Part shown: piece after piece, positions 32,345 through 43,350 of the stretch
Position numbering within the stretch: the stretch's first letter is position 1
Layout of the letters: every line of letters begins with the position of its first letter
Assembly: GCA_951799405.1 (NCBI GenBank)
Contig: OX637345.1
Location: forward strand, 3,162,001-3,226,000
Origin: Agapetus fuscipes
Taxonomy: Eukaryota; Arthropoda; Insecta; Trichoptera; Glossosomatidae
Direction: 5' to 3'
Length of the DNA: 64,000 nucleotides
Translations under genes and position numbers: made by a program
Notes under the pieces: generated by a model
Databases searched by the model: none
Told to the model about the DNA's origin: nothing
Seen by the model: only the letters and a program-made list of their open reading frames with translations

Positions 32345-32786
32345 GTTAATCCTTGAGGGACATCTGGGTGGGAAAAGAAGAGTTGACAGACCTAGGCTGA
32401 GATGGGAGGATGAGGTAAGGAAGGACGCAAACCAACTACTGCAGGAGACAGACTGGCAAGCCGCAGCGGTAGACGGGAGGAGTTGGAGGCGAAGGCTGAT
32501 GGAGGCCAAGGGGAGATATGAGCTGTAGGGACATCGAAGAAGACATTATACCTTCTACTACACCTGGCAGACTGGCAAGCCGCAGCGGTAGACGGGAGGA
32601 GTTGGAGGCGAAGGCTGATGGAGGCCAAGGGGAGATATGAGCTGTAGGGACATCGAAGAAGACATTATACCTTCTACTACACCTGGCAGACTGGAAAGCC
32701 GCAGCGGTAGACAGGAGGAGTTGGAGGCGAAGGCTGATGGAGGCCAAGGGGAGATATGAGCTGTAGGGACATCGAAGAGAACATGA
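32345..32786 (+). repeat. LINE C-terminal fragment with a 119-bp tandem repeat
   Basis: 32345-32528 reads GHLGGKRRVDRPRLRWEDEV and continues to AKGRYEL-stop, a LINE protein end. The last 119 bases of this coding and 3' sequence are then repeated: GACTGGCAAG/GACTGGAAAG recurs at 32451, 32570 and 32689, giving nearly three units to about 32786. Confidence 0.8.
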
Positions 32787-32809
32787 CTAATAGGTTTGTA
32801 AGACGCTGG

Positions 32810-33035
32810 ATCCCATTGCTCTGAAAACTGGGTTCAGTTTTGCCAATGCCACCCCAGTTTCAGGGAAAGACAACAGGATTGGTAAAGTTTATGTTCACGT
32901 GAGGCTTGGTTTATTTTGTATGCACACATGCAGCATGTGTATACACGAACTTGCATGTGCCTTCTTGTAGGCATGGACTAAATATGAGCCTTAAATATTA
33001 ATAACATATCTTTTTAATTTAGATTACATATTTTA
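32810..33035 (+). repeat. Family A copy
   Basis: GGGTTCAGTTTTGCCAATGC through CATATCTTTTTAATTTAGAT. It is diverged. Confidence 0.65.
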
Positions 33036-33296
33036 GATCATGTTGTACATACGAATTAAAATGTAAAACAAATCTTTTTTGTTTTTTCAATGGTTGAAAG
33101 TTTCAAGTGGAAGGTTCCGGTGTATGCTTGAAATAAAACAGAGCCAGTTCGGTACGTAAAATAAATAAAAAATAAAAGAGAAACCTGTATTACTTAAAAT
33201 TTATTTTTTCTTTGTTCATTATTCATACATTAAAAAATTAAGTAAAATACTTTTTGTGTACAAATAAGTTGTTTTTTACTTTAATAACAAAATAAT
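33036..33296. other. Unassigned stretch
   Basis: No gene or recognised repeat. Confidence 0.4.
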
Positions 33297-33456
33297 ATTA
33301 GGGTGATTTATTTGGTGAGCGCTGTTTTTGTGTGTATCACACCTCAAGAGCCCTCTGCGAGCTTGGTCGTCGCTGCAGAAAGCGCCAATTTTCAAGCAAG
33401 ACCCAGTTGTTGTAAGGTTGGATGGACCTTTCAGTGACCGGTCTTTGGTAAAGGTA
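33297..33456 (-). repeat. SINE B tail and body fragment, second-tail type
   Basis: TTTATTTGGTGAGCGCTGTT to GACCGGTCTTTGGTAAAGG. Confidence 0.75.
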
Positions 33457-34069
33457 CCCTAAAAATATAAATACGTTGTTTATTTGGCGAAAACGCTTGA
33501 GCAAAAAATATAATAAAAAGGGAATTAAAACATTGTTTTTTCCAATTTTTTTTTTTTAAAAACAATGGACATTCATGTGTGAACAGATTTACACTTAAAC
33601 AAATAATAAATACATATTACTTTTCAACTAAACACGAGTGTCTTTTTTATTATAATTTTTATTCATACTGTAGTATTTGTTCCTGCACACTTTCTTTCCC
33701 CACCTACAACAGGTGTACCTATAAAACCAACAGGTGATATAGCCGTCCCTTGGAAAAACTCTCTCGGAAAATCTATTCCATTTCACCCTGCGACATGTGG
33801 AAAAGCTAAAACATGACGACACGTTCTGTCTTATATTCAAGGAATTTATTTCAAATGAAATGAATATCATTTTATTGTTTTCTTTCTTACAACAAGTATA
33901 ATAAGGTCCGCACGTGAATTGGCAAAGACAATATTGTGTCGTCACCCGGCCGGGTTGCTAGAGAAAGGGATTTTTTTCATAATTTTATGTAAAATGTCAA
34001 TTGACTTTTTGGTTGTATTTTTTTAATATACTTAATTACTTTGTATAAATGTTATTTATTATTTGTATT
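33457..34069. other. Unassigned stretch
   Basis: No gene. CACCCGGCCGGGTTG near 33942-33957 echoes the motif at 18629. Confidence 0.35.
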
Positions 34070-34272
34070 CTTTGACTTATAGGTTGATATGAGGATGACC
34101 ACCCATATTATGCGTAATGGTTTACTTTGCCAACGTCACCCCTGTTTCAGGATAGGTCGGCAAAAGTTGTATGGTTTATGTTCATTCGCGGTTTTGATTT
34201 CAATTTCTATGCAGCATTTGTAAGTGCGAAATTAAAAGTGTCTGTTTGTGGGCATGCATTAGATAAGTTATA
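34070..34272 (+). repeat. Family A copy
   Basis: TCTTTGACTTATAGGTTGAT to GTTTGTGGGCATGCATTAGA. The tail is replaced by the next SINE. Confidence 0.7.
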
Positions 34273-34568
34273 ATAATATTAGGATGATTTATTTGGTAAG
34301 CGCTGTTTTTGTGTGTATCACACCTCAAGAGCCCTCTGCGAGCTTGGTCGTCGATGTGGAAAGCGCCAATTTCAAACAAGACCCAGTTGTTGTAAGGTTG
34401 GATGGACCTTTCAGTGACCGGTCTTTGGTAAAGGTTTATGAATTTTTCAACTCAGCGAAGAGCACATTTGGAAGTATAAATGGTATATTGTTGTGCTCCA
34501 CCGGGAATCGAATCCACAACCTTCCATTTATGAGTCCGAAGTGTTGCCACTGGACTACGGACCGGTCC
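34273..34568 (-). repeat. SINE B, second-tail type without 5S
   Basis: On the minus strand: GACCGGTCCGTAGTCCAGTG head, GATTCGATTCCCGGTGGAGC, body, and the tail to CTAATATTATTAT. Confidence 0.82.
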
Positions 34569-35025
34569 AAGAATAGATATAAATTTTAAGCGGCACACCA
34601 ACCTGTAAGGTAAGGAAAAATGCATACTTAATTATTATTTTGTACAGTATGTGTGGTCAGCCTCAAACCAACCTATAACTGAGAGAATTTCGTGGTATTT
34701 TGTTGAAAATAAAAACATTTAGGTACTTACTCGTATTTGCATTTTAAACGGTTTTAATGGTGCGGTATTTTTCAGGCTGGCCACACATGATCGTTTTGGC
34801 GGGAGAGCGTTTACATTTTGGCGGTTTTTCGTCACAAAATGGCGTCGCGTTCGTCTAACACCCAGAAAGTCGTAAAAAGCATCATTATAATCATACTTAT
34901 GTTTTATATTATATCATACCTAAAATATTAGATACAACTTTTTTACATCCCCCATATGAACTTTACTAATAAAACAAAATCTTAAAAGATAGATATCGTA
35001 AAAATTGACGTAAAAACTTTGTCAC
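34569..35025. other. Unassigned stretch with a family A end fragment
   Basis: TGTGTGGTCAGCCTCAAACC then AACCTATAAC (about 34645-34690) is a minus-strand family A end. The rest is unassigned. Confidence 0.4.
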
Positions 35026-35979
35026 TTGATTAAGAGAATATTATCCAAAGAAGATGTTTTATCTCCCTTACTTTTTGCTGTATTTATTAATACAATTTCA
35101 AATCGACTTATTTCTTCTTACCACCTTTATGCAGATGATCTCCAAATCTATTTTCAAGCTACGCCAGATAAGTTGGCAGAAGCTATCAAAGTCATCAATA
35201 CTGATTTAGATGAAATACATAATTGGAGCAAGGCGTACGGACTTAAGGTCAATCCTCTGAAAACCCAGGTTATTGCTGTTGGCGGCCCTAGGATGATCTC
35301 GAAGATTGACTGGGCGCAGTTGCCCCCAATTCTTTTTGATGGCACAACCATTCCAATTGGTGATAAAGTTAAGAACCTGGGGATATATATTGATAAAACC
35401 TTGTCCTGGGTACCTCAAGTACAGGAAGTCAGTCGCAAAGTTTTTGCATCTGTGGGGTCTTTGAGACGACTACGCAATCTCCTGCCAATTTCCACTAAAA
35501 CTGCGCTTGCACAATCTCTCCTTCTTCCGATTGTCGACTACGCCGATGCCTGCTATCTTGATCTCACCGAGGACCAACTTGATAAACTTGAACGACTTCA
35601 AAACCTTTGTATAAGATTTATATTTGGTCTACGCAAATATGATCATGTTTCAGAGTTTCGTACTAAGCTTAAATGGCTTCCTATACGTCTCCGTCGGAAT
35701 ACACATATTCTTCACCTTCTATACAATATTCTGTACAATCCTTCTGTGCCTCGCTATCTTAAAGAACGTTTTGAGTTCCTCCATGACACACATTCGAGAT
35801 CCCTACGGTCATCAGAAACTTTAACATTGAAAATACCAACGCATTCCACAAATTTCTTTGGAAAATCGTTTACAGTTCATGCAACTCGCTTATGGAACGC
35901 CTTGCCATTAACTATAAGATGTGCAAAATCCCTGGCAATATTTAAGAAACTTTTAAAGGAACACTTACTATCAGTGTAA
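35026..35979 (+). CDS. CR1/Jockey-like LINE reverse transcriptase, C-terminal part
   Basis: This 317-codon frame begins inside the reverse transcriptase. VLSPLLFAVFIN (11-22) is the strand after the usual PQG motif, and YADD is at 35-38. The thumb and C-terminal region follow (LKVNPLKTQVIAVGG; VKNLGIYIDKTLSW; LPIVDYADACYLDL; RLQNLCIRFIFGLRK; LKWLPIRLRRNTHILHLLY; FFGKSFTVHATRLWNALP; FKKLLKEHLLSV end). The fingers and the endonuclease are missing, so the annotated start (TTG) is not a true start. The frame has no stops, so the insertion is fairly young. Confidence 0.88.
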   Translation: MIKRILSKEDVLSPLLFAVFINTISNRLISSYHLYADDLQIYFQATPDKLAEAIKVINTDLDEIHNWSKAYGLKVNPLKTQVIAVGGPRMISKIDWAQLPPILFDGTTIPIGDKVKNLGIYIDKTLSWVPQVQEVSRKVFASVGSLRRLRNLLPISTKTALAQSLLLPIVDYADACYLDLTEDQLDKLERLQNLCIRFIFGLRKYDHVSEFRTKLKWLPIRLRRNTHILHLLYNILYNPSVPRYLKERFEFLHDTHSRSLRSSETLTLKIPTHSTNFFGKSFTVHATRLWNALPLTIRCAKSLAIFKKLLKEHLLSV

Positions 35980-36374
35980 TGGCTAAGTTATATGTATATA
36001 TGTATGTATGTTGTGTGTGTGTATGTATTTATGTATATGTGTTTATGTGTGTATCTATATGTATATGTTGATATATAATTAAAAATATATATATATATAT
36101 GTATTTATACAGTACTTTTTTTTTTTTTATTAATAATTATTGTAATACCACGGACCACCCATGTCATTGTGCTTGTAGATCTTGTCCATCCTAATCCTAA
36201 TCCCATCCCATCTTAATCCCATCCTAAGGTTGTCTGTAAAATATCGCCATGTGCGATAAGACCGCCCATTGTACATATGTCTCTTTTTGTTTATAATTGT
36301 AATGTAATTTATTTGTGGTGTACAATAAAGTTTATTTTCATTTCATTTCATTTTCATTTTCATTTCATTTCATA
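35980..36374 (+). repeat. LINE 3' UTR with (TTTCA)n tail
   Basis: A TATG/TGTG microsatellite (about 35985-36115) is followed by GTGTACAATAAAGTTTATTT with AATAAA near 36325. A repeating TTTCATTTCA tail at 36335-36374 marks the 3' end of the LINE above. Confidence 0.8.
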
Positions 36375-36479
36375 AATCTCTGATCTCTATGAACTGTACC
36401 AAGACGTTATATTGCAACCTTAAAAGTAAAATTGAACACGTATTGACGTCTAAACTAAAACAGAAAACAAATTCCAATT

Positions 36480-36615
36480 TATTAAACCCTAGCCGCCAAC
36501 ATCAACCGCCATTTCTTTCTGTCCTTACATACTTCTTCATTTCCTCCAGAGTCATAATCTTCTTCATACAAGCTCTCCTTTTATTATGACACTGGATATT
36601 CCACGGGTAGCGTGA
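36480..36615 (-). mobile_element. RTE LINE C-terminal fragment
   Basis: On the minus strand it reads DIQCHNKRRACMKKIMTLEE, then VCKDRKKWRLMLAARV-like sequence with a frame break before the stop. Confidence 0.68.
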
Positions 36616-37037
36616 ATATGAAAAATAATAATAAAAAGAAAAGAAACAACCAGTTGCTGTAAGGCTGGATAACACAGAGCACATAAGTGTAAAAACCTAA
36701 ATTTTAGGGTGTATAACCAACATTTTTGTTAACGTTTATTGTATGGGTTTATTCTGTTTTCTATTACCGACCCCCAGGGGTGTCGTGAGAGCAGCAAAAC
36801 AGATGATAAATAAAAATCGGAAGGGATTACAAATAGCCATAAATCATGGTTTTATTGTCGGACCCTATAAGTCTTAATATTCCATTTATTGCAAACACAT
36901 TAGCGGGATTTTATTGGCCCTTTTATCTTTCTATAATCTAAGTTGCAAATATAAATTAAAGTTTAAGATTCCTAATTAATTTTATTCGTTTTTCATGTCT
37001 CTGGTATAGTCATAGGGATAAAGCGTCGGCATTCGCA
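36616..37037. other. Unassigned stretch
   Basis: No gene. A family A tail scrap (ATAATCTAAGTTGCAAATAT) lies at about 36938. Confidence 0.4.
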
Positions 37038-37353
37038 AGCGCAACTAAGCTACTCATATCGTGTAACTTCTTGCTACGCTTCACATGTGGCTAGTGGAAC
37101 CTATTTATTTTTACAAGGAAGTGGCCTAAGTAAGCCTTACGCCAACCGCTTCAGTTGAAGTGGGAGTTTCCCCGAGGGGTCTGGTAATCATTTAAGGTGA
37201 AGGCTGAGTAAACCTTGCTGGTATTTTATTTTGGGGTTTGAAATAAACACCGAAACGGGAAATCATTTCTGACACCCTCGGTGCGGTTCGAATCCGGTCT
37301 CACGGCATGGAATGCAAGCACTCTACCAACTGAGCTTTTGACCGGACTGCATA
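37038..37353 (-). repeat. SINE C copy, full length
   Basis: On the minus strand: GCAGTCCGGTCAAAAGCTCA head, CGGATTCGAACCGCACCGAG region, CGGGAAATCATT body, and an end at ACTAAGCTACTCATATCGTG. Confidence 0.8.
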
Positions 37354-37853
37354 AAAAACGCAATTGAGATAGATACACTTATAGAGAAACTACTACTTAT
37401 AGTTATACACGTTACTATAGTACAGAAGCAAGAGAAACTTAGAGACTAGTAATTCTAAACTAAGAAGAAAAAGAAAACAGTGTCGTAAAATTTAGTGTCA
37501 TTTTCAACCCTGTTTTGTTTCAGTGCTGCCATAATAGTTTCAGTTCCGCGTTTTCGGTTTCCGTCGGCATTACAAATTCCGCCGCCCATACTAATTTAGG
37601 ATATTTATCAATCCCCAAAACACCGATTATGCCGGCTTTTACATTCCCTGGCAACACTTAGACCTAACAATTAAATGTTTTACAGGGGCATTACAATAAT
37701 TGAGGGTTGTCGCAAATTAAAATATTAGACGGAAAATTTATAAAATAATATTTTCAGTTATCTTATGAAATAACACCTGTAAAAGTACATTTAGTATTAT
37801 GTTGTATACTTGTCTAAATAGAAAGCAGCTGTTTAAATAAATCTGGTCGATAT
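37354..37853. other. Unassigned stretch
   Basis: No gene or recognised repeat. Confidence 0.4.
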
Positions 37854-38172
37854 ATTGTATAACTACGCTGCACGTTTAGTACAACTTCTTCGCTGTGCTG
37901 TTCCCGAAGGAGTTGCAAGTACCGCGCGCAACTTATTTATTTTCACAAATACCTATAAAGGACGGCCTTACACCAACCACTTAAATTGAAGTTGGACTCT
38001 AAGGGGCTGGTTCTTATTTCTTGTGAAGGTTTAGTAAAGTTTGCCGGTATTTTTATTTTGGGTATGAAATAAACATCGAAACGGGGAATCATTTCTGACA
38101 CCCTTGGTAAGGATCGAACTCTAGCTCTCGGCATGAAGTGCAAGCATTCTACCATCTGAGCTATCAACCTGA
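37854..38172 (-). repeat. SINE C copy, diverged
   Basis: On the minus strand: ATAGCTCAGATGGTAGAATG A-box region, GTTCGATCC B box, then the body to GTACAACTTCTTCGCTG. Confidence 0.75.
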
Positions 38173-38264
38173 TCATTTCTTAAAATTCTAACTGGAAGAG
38201 TTCTCATTGATGGTTCAGCCAATAATTACCGTTTTTTAAGAGACGCATTCCGCCCTATATTCTG

Positions 38265-38425
38265 GAATCGTTCTACCATCATTCTGCAATGATTCAGTCC
38301 CCTTTCTGCCACCATTCTGCCACCATTTTTCCACGATTCTGACACCGTTCTGGTAACATTTTGCCACGATTCTGACACCGTTCTGTAAGAGTTTTGCCAC
38401 GATTCTGCCACTTTTCTACCTGGTT
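38265..38425. repeat. Short minisatellite
   Basis: CCACGATTCTGACACCGTTC recurs within a degenerate 22-33 bp unit built on TTCTG and CCAC words. Confidence 0.65.
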
Positions 38426-39054
38426 TTCTACATTTTTTTTCTATTCGGCGTTAGGTCGGAAGTCAGCAATGTATGAAGATGTATGAAAGCTTTCACACAT
38501 TTTGTCCGCTAATCCATAGACAAACCGGAAAGAATGTGTCACGTCTTATAAGCCCTTATACTCGTTAGTACATAGGTTACTATTTCTAGAAGCTAACAAT
38601 GGAACAAGCTTATATATTTTTCTTGTTAACAAGGCAAGAATCTAAAAGTGCAAACAAGAGTGCACTTTATTTCTGCTGTAACTTTTGTCGGCTATGCTAC
38701 TGGCCTGGACAGGTGGACGTCGGAGTAAATAAAACTACTTAGCTTTCTTTTTATGATATCACCTCTCCAGTTACGCCACTGCAGCCACTTTTAGAACCCC
38801 CTCATTTACTGCGGTACGCTATTGTACTTGGAAAAATGGCGGATTTCAGGCAGATCTTCATGGCATCCATTGGGGTTTAGTGCTAGGTAATATTCATACA
38901 TTTAATAATAATAAAAAAATCCCAGCCTAGACACGTGGAGGGTGCAATACGTGACCAGCCATATAATATTTGCAAGTTAATACAGAGGAAACAAAGGATA
39001 ATGATAAAGGATTATGTACTTTTGTAGTCCTTCTACAAATAGAATAAGTAAATA
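38426..39054. other. Unassigned stretch
   Basis: No gene or recognised repeat. Confidence 0.4.
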
Positions 39055-39200
39055 AAAATATTGGCGTGATTAGACTGTTTTTTGTATGAATCACATCTCA
39101 AGAGCCCTTTGCTAGCTTGGTCATCGCTATAGAATGTGCTTATTCTCATTAAATACAAAATCGCTGTTAGTTACCTTCACTTACCGGTCTTTTGTAAAAT
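39055..39200 (-). repeat. SINE B tail fragment, second-tail type
   Basis: ATGAATCACATCTCAAGAGC through TACCGGTCTTTTGTAAA. It is diverged. Confidence 0.6.
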
Positions 39201-39204
39201 GATG

Positions 39205-39404
39205 ATGATGATTATGGATGATTTCTTTCCTGTGGCGCCATTAAATGGTCCAGGACCATCTCAAGGGTGCCATGGCTTCTGGAGAAAAGCAGTATCTTCA
39301 GTCGCTTTCTGAAGGTGGTGGCAGGCTGGTTCGCGCGAACACCGACGGGCAAATTGTTCCAGGCAAACAGGGCACATAAATTGTTCAACGGAGAAAAGAG
39401 TGTT
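39205..39404 (-). mobile_element. CR1/L2-like LINE 3' end, second lineage
   Basis: On the minus strand it reads LFAWNNLPVGVRANQPATTF then RSHGTLEMVLDHL, ending in a TCATCATCATC tail. A second copy is at 44035-44262. Confidence 0.75.
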
Positions 39405-39478
39405 GGTAAATTCGAAAATATGTCTTCAAATAACGAGTCTGTAGCGTTAACCACTAGACTGCAGACCTGTCGAACTAA
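39405..39478 (-). repeat. tRNA-like SINE head
   Basis: On the minus strand GACAGGTCTGCAGTCTAGTG then GTTAACGCTACAGACTCGTT resembles the SINE B head variant at 43258. Confidence 0.55.
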
Positions 39479-39479
39479 G

Positions 39480-40190
39480 CGCATTTAAAAAAAATTAGGC
39501 TACTCGGTTAAGTTAACAAATCGACGTCTTGTCTTGTGACGTGACTTGTCTAGCGTTAACACTGGTGACCCCAGTCCGTTTACGAGTCACGTTTATGAAC
39601 CCTGTCCCTGAAACTGACTCCCAGCATCCTCCTTTCAAAAGCTCTTTGGCACGTCCTCAGTCTGTTGGCGCTGTACTGAGTGAGCCTTTTTGTTTCCAAG
39701 TCATAGGTGGATACTGGAAGCACGCATGACTCAAAGACCCTGCGTTTCAGGTTAACAAGCGTTTTTGTATCGTTGAAGATGAAGCCTTAATTTCTGGAAT
39801 CTGCTTACGTCAGAGTTATCCATCTGGTGATTTCGTTTGCTTGATTTTCTTTAACTAATTTTATCATGCAGTCTCTTTGGTACACTGAACCAGAAATGAC
39901 TTCTTCTTCTCTTGTTTCAGTCCTGGGATTGGCTTGCAGCAATTTCGTTAACTCTTCTCCTCCATTCTTCCCTGACTATTGCACTCTATAATTGGACGAA
40001 TTTGGGGCTTAAACAGAGTACGAATATTTCATCAGAATAGACGCTGTTATAGTGCCTATAAAAGAAACTGAATATTCCTACTTTACTTCTGTGCTTGAGG
40101 GAATGTAGGTTGGCTATGAGAGTAGGATCTTCAATCAGCTTCACCACTCTTCTTTGCACAGAATCAAGTTGATCACACAGTCACTTTTGT
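39480..40190 (-). mobile_element. LINE C-terminal coding remnant
   Basis: On the minus strand from about 40180 it reads DQLDSVQRRVVKLIEDPTLI and then KVGIFSFFYRHYNSVYSDEI, the C-terminal region of Jockey/RTE-type LINE proteins. After about 39990 the frame is broken, with scattered similarity down to about 39560. Confidence 0.65.
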
Positions 40191-40521
40191 GAACTTGCAC
40201 AAACAACAAAACATATATCGACGGTTATAAGGCAGGCAGTTAGAAAATGCTATCCTACTTGAAATTTCCCGCTCCTTCTAATGCGCTAACTCCCATAGCT
40301 CTACGATGATTTTTGTGTTGTTTATGCCCAAGCAAACAACTGCGTTTTCAAAGTATGGTTTTGGTGTGACCGACAAGACTTTGGCCTTTTTTGTCCTAAA
40401 AGCGCTTGTGACATTAAAAAAATCGTAAAACATCGTTAAACCACATTAATAGGAATGCCAGCAATTGCTTTTATTTTTATTTTATTTTAGATCTGCTTTG
40501 ATTTTAACCATATGAAAAGAA
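40191..40521. other. Unassigned stretch
   Basis: No gene or recognised repeat. Confidence 0.4.
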
Positions 40522-40534
40522 ATAAAAAAGTTAG

Positions 40535-40760
40535 TTTTAGGATTACACGGCCGGCTGATCATGCTGGGGTGACGTTTTCCGGGATCTGTTGCCGTGGTCT
40601 GTGGGAGCTAGAGCATCCGGACGTTTCGCCCATTTCTACGATGGGCTTCTTCATCATCATACTTCACGCTGAAGAAGCCCATCGTAGAAATAGGCGAAAC
40701 GTCCGGAAGCTACAGCTCCCACAGACCACGGCAACAGATCCCGGAAAACATCACTCCAGC
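40535..40760. mobile_element. Long near-perfect hairpin (foldback) with hammerhead-like core
   Basis: Arms of about 95 bases (40560-40653 and 40670-40762) are almost fully complementary, with a loop of about 17 bases. Each arm carries GAAGAAGCCCAT, a loop, a closing strand and GAAACGTCC (minus strand of the left arm, plus strand of the right). A 13-base direct repeat ATAAAAAAGTTAG flanks it (40522-40534 and 40761-40773). A half copy is at 54262-54350. Confidence 0.82.
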
Positions 40761-40773
40761 ATAAAAAAGTTAG

Positions 40774-41002
40774 GCCATTTTTCTGCAATCTCAAACTTTA
40801 AACTGCTCTCCTGAACAATTTAGAACAGTTCACTAGGGCCCTCTTCTGTGTGACACTGCTTTTTGTGGCAGGTTATGCGTTGATGCAGGTAGGTCCTTTA
40901 TTATTGTATAGCTCTGCACTTACACAAGAAAGTGGAAGTTTGCCAATTAAAATTGCACAGGGCCGGAGTGGACCATAATACCGGACTAAGATACACGCAA
41001 AA
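40774..41002. other. Unassigned stretch
   Basis: No gene or recognised repeat. Confidence 0.4.
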
Positions 41003-41328
41003 AAACGCAAAGTTCCACTTATAGTGTAACTTCTTGCCTGTGCTATCTCCGAGGGTTCACATTTGTCGATTCGGGGCCTGTTTTTATTTTTACGGGTAAG
41101 AGGGTCGGCCTCACGCCAGCCACTTCAGTTGAGGTGGGGGCTTCCAAGCTCCCGAGAGGGCTGGTACTCATTACTTGTGAAGGTTGAGTAAGCCTTGCCG
41201 GTATTTTATTTTGGGGTTTGAAATAAACACCGAAACGGGAAATCATTTTTAACACCCTCGGAGGGATTCGAACCCGAGCTCATGGCATGGAATGCAAGCA
41301 ATCTATCAACTGAGCTATCGACCGGACT
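41003..41328 (-). repeat. SINE C reference copy
   Basis: On the minus strand: GCAGTCCGGTCGATAGCTCA (A box), GGTTCGAATCC (canonical B box), CGTTTCGGTGTTTATTTC, CTTGCCGGTAT-complement body, and an end in GAAGTTACACTATAAGTG. It is the best-preserved head of the family. Confidence 0.85.
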
Positions 41329-41337
41329 GCAAAAAAA

Positions 41338-41510
41338 CGCAACTAAGATAGATACACTTATGTATAGTTTTACTTCTTGCTTGCGTTATCTTCAAGGGTT
41401 CGAATATGGGGATTCAGGATCTATTTATTTTTACAGGTAAGAGGGTCGGCCTCACGCCAGCCACTTCAGTTGAAGTGGGGGTTTCCCAGCTCCTGAGGAG
41501 GCTGGTAAAT
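41338..41510 (-). repeat. SINE C, 5'-truncated, in tandem with the previous copy
   Basis: ACTAAGATAGATACACTTAT to CAGCTCCTGAGGAGGCTGG. The 5' half is replaced by an RTE tail. Confidence 0.75.
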
Positions 41511-41512
41511 GA

Positions 41513-41615
41513 ATTAAAAGAGGTAATGCAAAGATATAAAAAATTGGAAGCGAATCTCTGGAGGCTCTGGCTATCCCTAGAGGAATGGCGACAGAGTAAC
41601 AGTCACAGAATAAAC
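41513..41615 (+). mobile_element. RTE LINE 3' end, subfamily of the 947-codon element
   Basis: RYKKLEANLWRLWLSLEEW is a decayed form of the C-terminus, then GCGACAGAGTAACAGTCACA as the 3' tail. Confidence 0.55.
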
Positions 41616-41689
41616 AACATATTTCCTTTTTTACGCACACAAAAAATTTGGCTGTTGAATTCAAAATATTTAAGATATTTAGGATAGTT

Positions 41690-41912
41690 GGCATTCGAAT
41701 TTGAGTTATTGAAAAAATCGTAAGTTAGAATCCCGCTTGCGTCGTGTCCTATCGACAATAACTTTAACCCTGGTTCAACATATGGCATTGGGTAATTGTT
41801 AATTTAATAAGTTATTAAAATAATAAATTATTTCTTGATAATATTGATACATATTTCTAGCCAGGCAAACTAGTTTTGTGAATTGCATTCATCTTCTCAA
41901 ATGTATTTAAAA
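41690..41912 (+). repeat. SINE D copy
   Basis: GTTAGAATCCCGCTTGCGTC, CCTGGTTCAACATATGGCAT, an AT-rich insert, then GCCAGGCAAACTAGTTTTGT and an A-rich end. Confidence 0.6.
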
Positions 41913-42482
41913 AAAATCAAATGCAGTGATTTTATTCTCGAGGCAGTGCGTTGCCAGGTCATAGAGAACAGTTTTTATACTATGAAGTAGAAGTTTATCT
42001 GTTGCTATGGAACCTGTTCACATCAGCTCGGGGGAAATCCGCCCCTGGCTTTGTTCTCCCAGCTGCAGTCTGTATGCCCGCCGAGCTGAAACTGTACCCG
42101 TCCTGGAGAGCGAGGGAAACTCTGGATGTAAAACATGAGACCGACAACTTAGTTCCAGAGATCGTGTCGCAGAAACACTGATTATTTCAAATGTTCCTTA
42201 CTTGCCCGTACAATCTAAGCTGCAGAGATATTGTTCTGATTTACGGGTTCATTTGAATAAAAACTTTTATTAATTTAATTCACGCAATTTATTTTTAGAT
42301 TCCGTTCAAATTTGGTTTGAATACAGAGTGGCTTTTTAACTGTTCAGCTCGATGGCTCTGATACAAGCCCTTTATGTAGCATGCACTGGGAAACACTAGG
42401 AACCGGAACATTCGTGATTTTGCCGGAAGATTATATTTAGAAGATTCGAGCGAATGCTCACTCCGTCGAACAAATACAAGTA
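41913..42482. other. Unassigned stretch, GC-richer at 42000-42180
   Basis: A 76-codon plus-strand frame covers the GC-richer patch (CMPAELKLYPSWRARETL), but I recognise no family and see no splice context I would trust. Confidence 0.35.
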
Positions 42483-42735
42483 TCTATAATCTATAATCTT
42501 AGTTGCAAAGATATATTAACATTTAAAGCTCATATAAAATGCATGCCCACAAACAAACACGTGTAGTTCGCGCTTACAAATGCTGAATGTGTATTTACAA
42601 ATATAATCCAAACCTCAAATTAACATAAACCCAACAACTATTGCCGACCTTCCCTGACACAGGGGTGACGTTGGCAAAGTGAACCATTTTTTACAGTATG
42701 GTTGGTCAGCCTCATACCAACCTATAAAACAAGTA
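42483..42735 (-). repeat. Family A copy, full length
   Basis: ATCTATAATCTATAATCTTA to CATACCAACCTATAAAACAA. Confidence 0.78.
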
Positions 42736-42788
42736 ATAGTTAAATAATTTTGATAAACACCTACATCTAGACCATAGATATAGACCTT

Positions 42789-43012
42789 TGCTCTTCGTTG
42801 GGTTGAAAAATTCATAAACCTTTACCAATGACCGGTCACCTAAGGTCCATCCAGCCTTACAGCAACTGGGTCTTGCTTGAGTATTGGCACTTTGTAGCGA
42901 CGACCAAGCTCGTACACCTCTGCGGCACTACAACAAGTGTCATATACCTACCCCTAGAGCCTCTAGAATCTAGGGAGTCTCCCGCATAAGATTTCTTAAA
43001 ACAAAAAAAAGT
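42789..43012 (+). repeat. SINE B body with poly(A)-type tail
   Basis: From GCTCTTCGTTGGGTTGAAAA through CCTAGAGCCTCTAGAATCTA to an A-rich end. The heads are missing. Confidence 0.8.
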
Positions 43013-43257
43013 CAATAAATCTTTGCAACTTACATTACAAATTATTGACAAAGCAATGGTTAAATAATAATTGATGTAACATATATGTGATATGTTTATG
43101 TGTGCAAAAAAATATACGAAATGTTCAAAGCATTTACAAATGTCAAATATAATGCTATGGCCGTTTGACATTCTTTTGTCACATTTTTGTAGAGAAACAT
43201 TTTTCAGCCAAAATACATAAAAACTTTTTACAACACATTTAAAAAAAAAACAGAAGA

Positions 43258-43350
43258 GACCGGTCTGTAGTCTAGTGGTTAACGCTACAAGCTGGTAATC
43301 GGAAGGTCGTGTGTATATAGTAGGTTCGATTATATAGGCAAAGCACAAAA
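43258..43350 (+). repeat. tRNA-like SINE head
   Basis: GACCGGTCTGTAGTCTAGTG then GTTAACGC, with GGTTCGATTATATAGGCAAA. The spacing between boxes is enlarged. Confidence 0.6.

Noticed and set aside
32312..32747. Minus-strand frames repeating a MASISLRLQLL-like start
   Set aside because: They are antisense shadows of the 119-bp tandem LINE tail.
38226..38411. Minus-strand frame with repeated SESWQN-like words
   Set aside because: It is a by-product of the minisatellite at 38265-38425.
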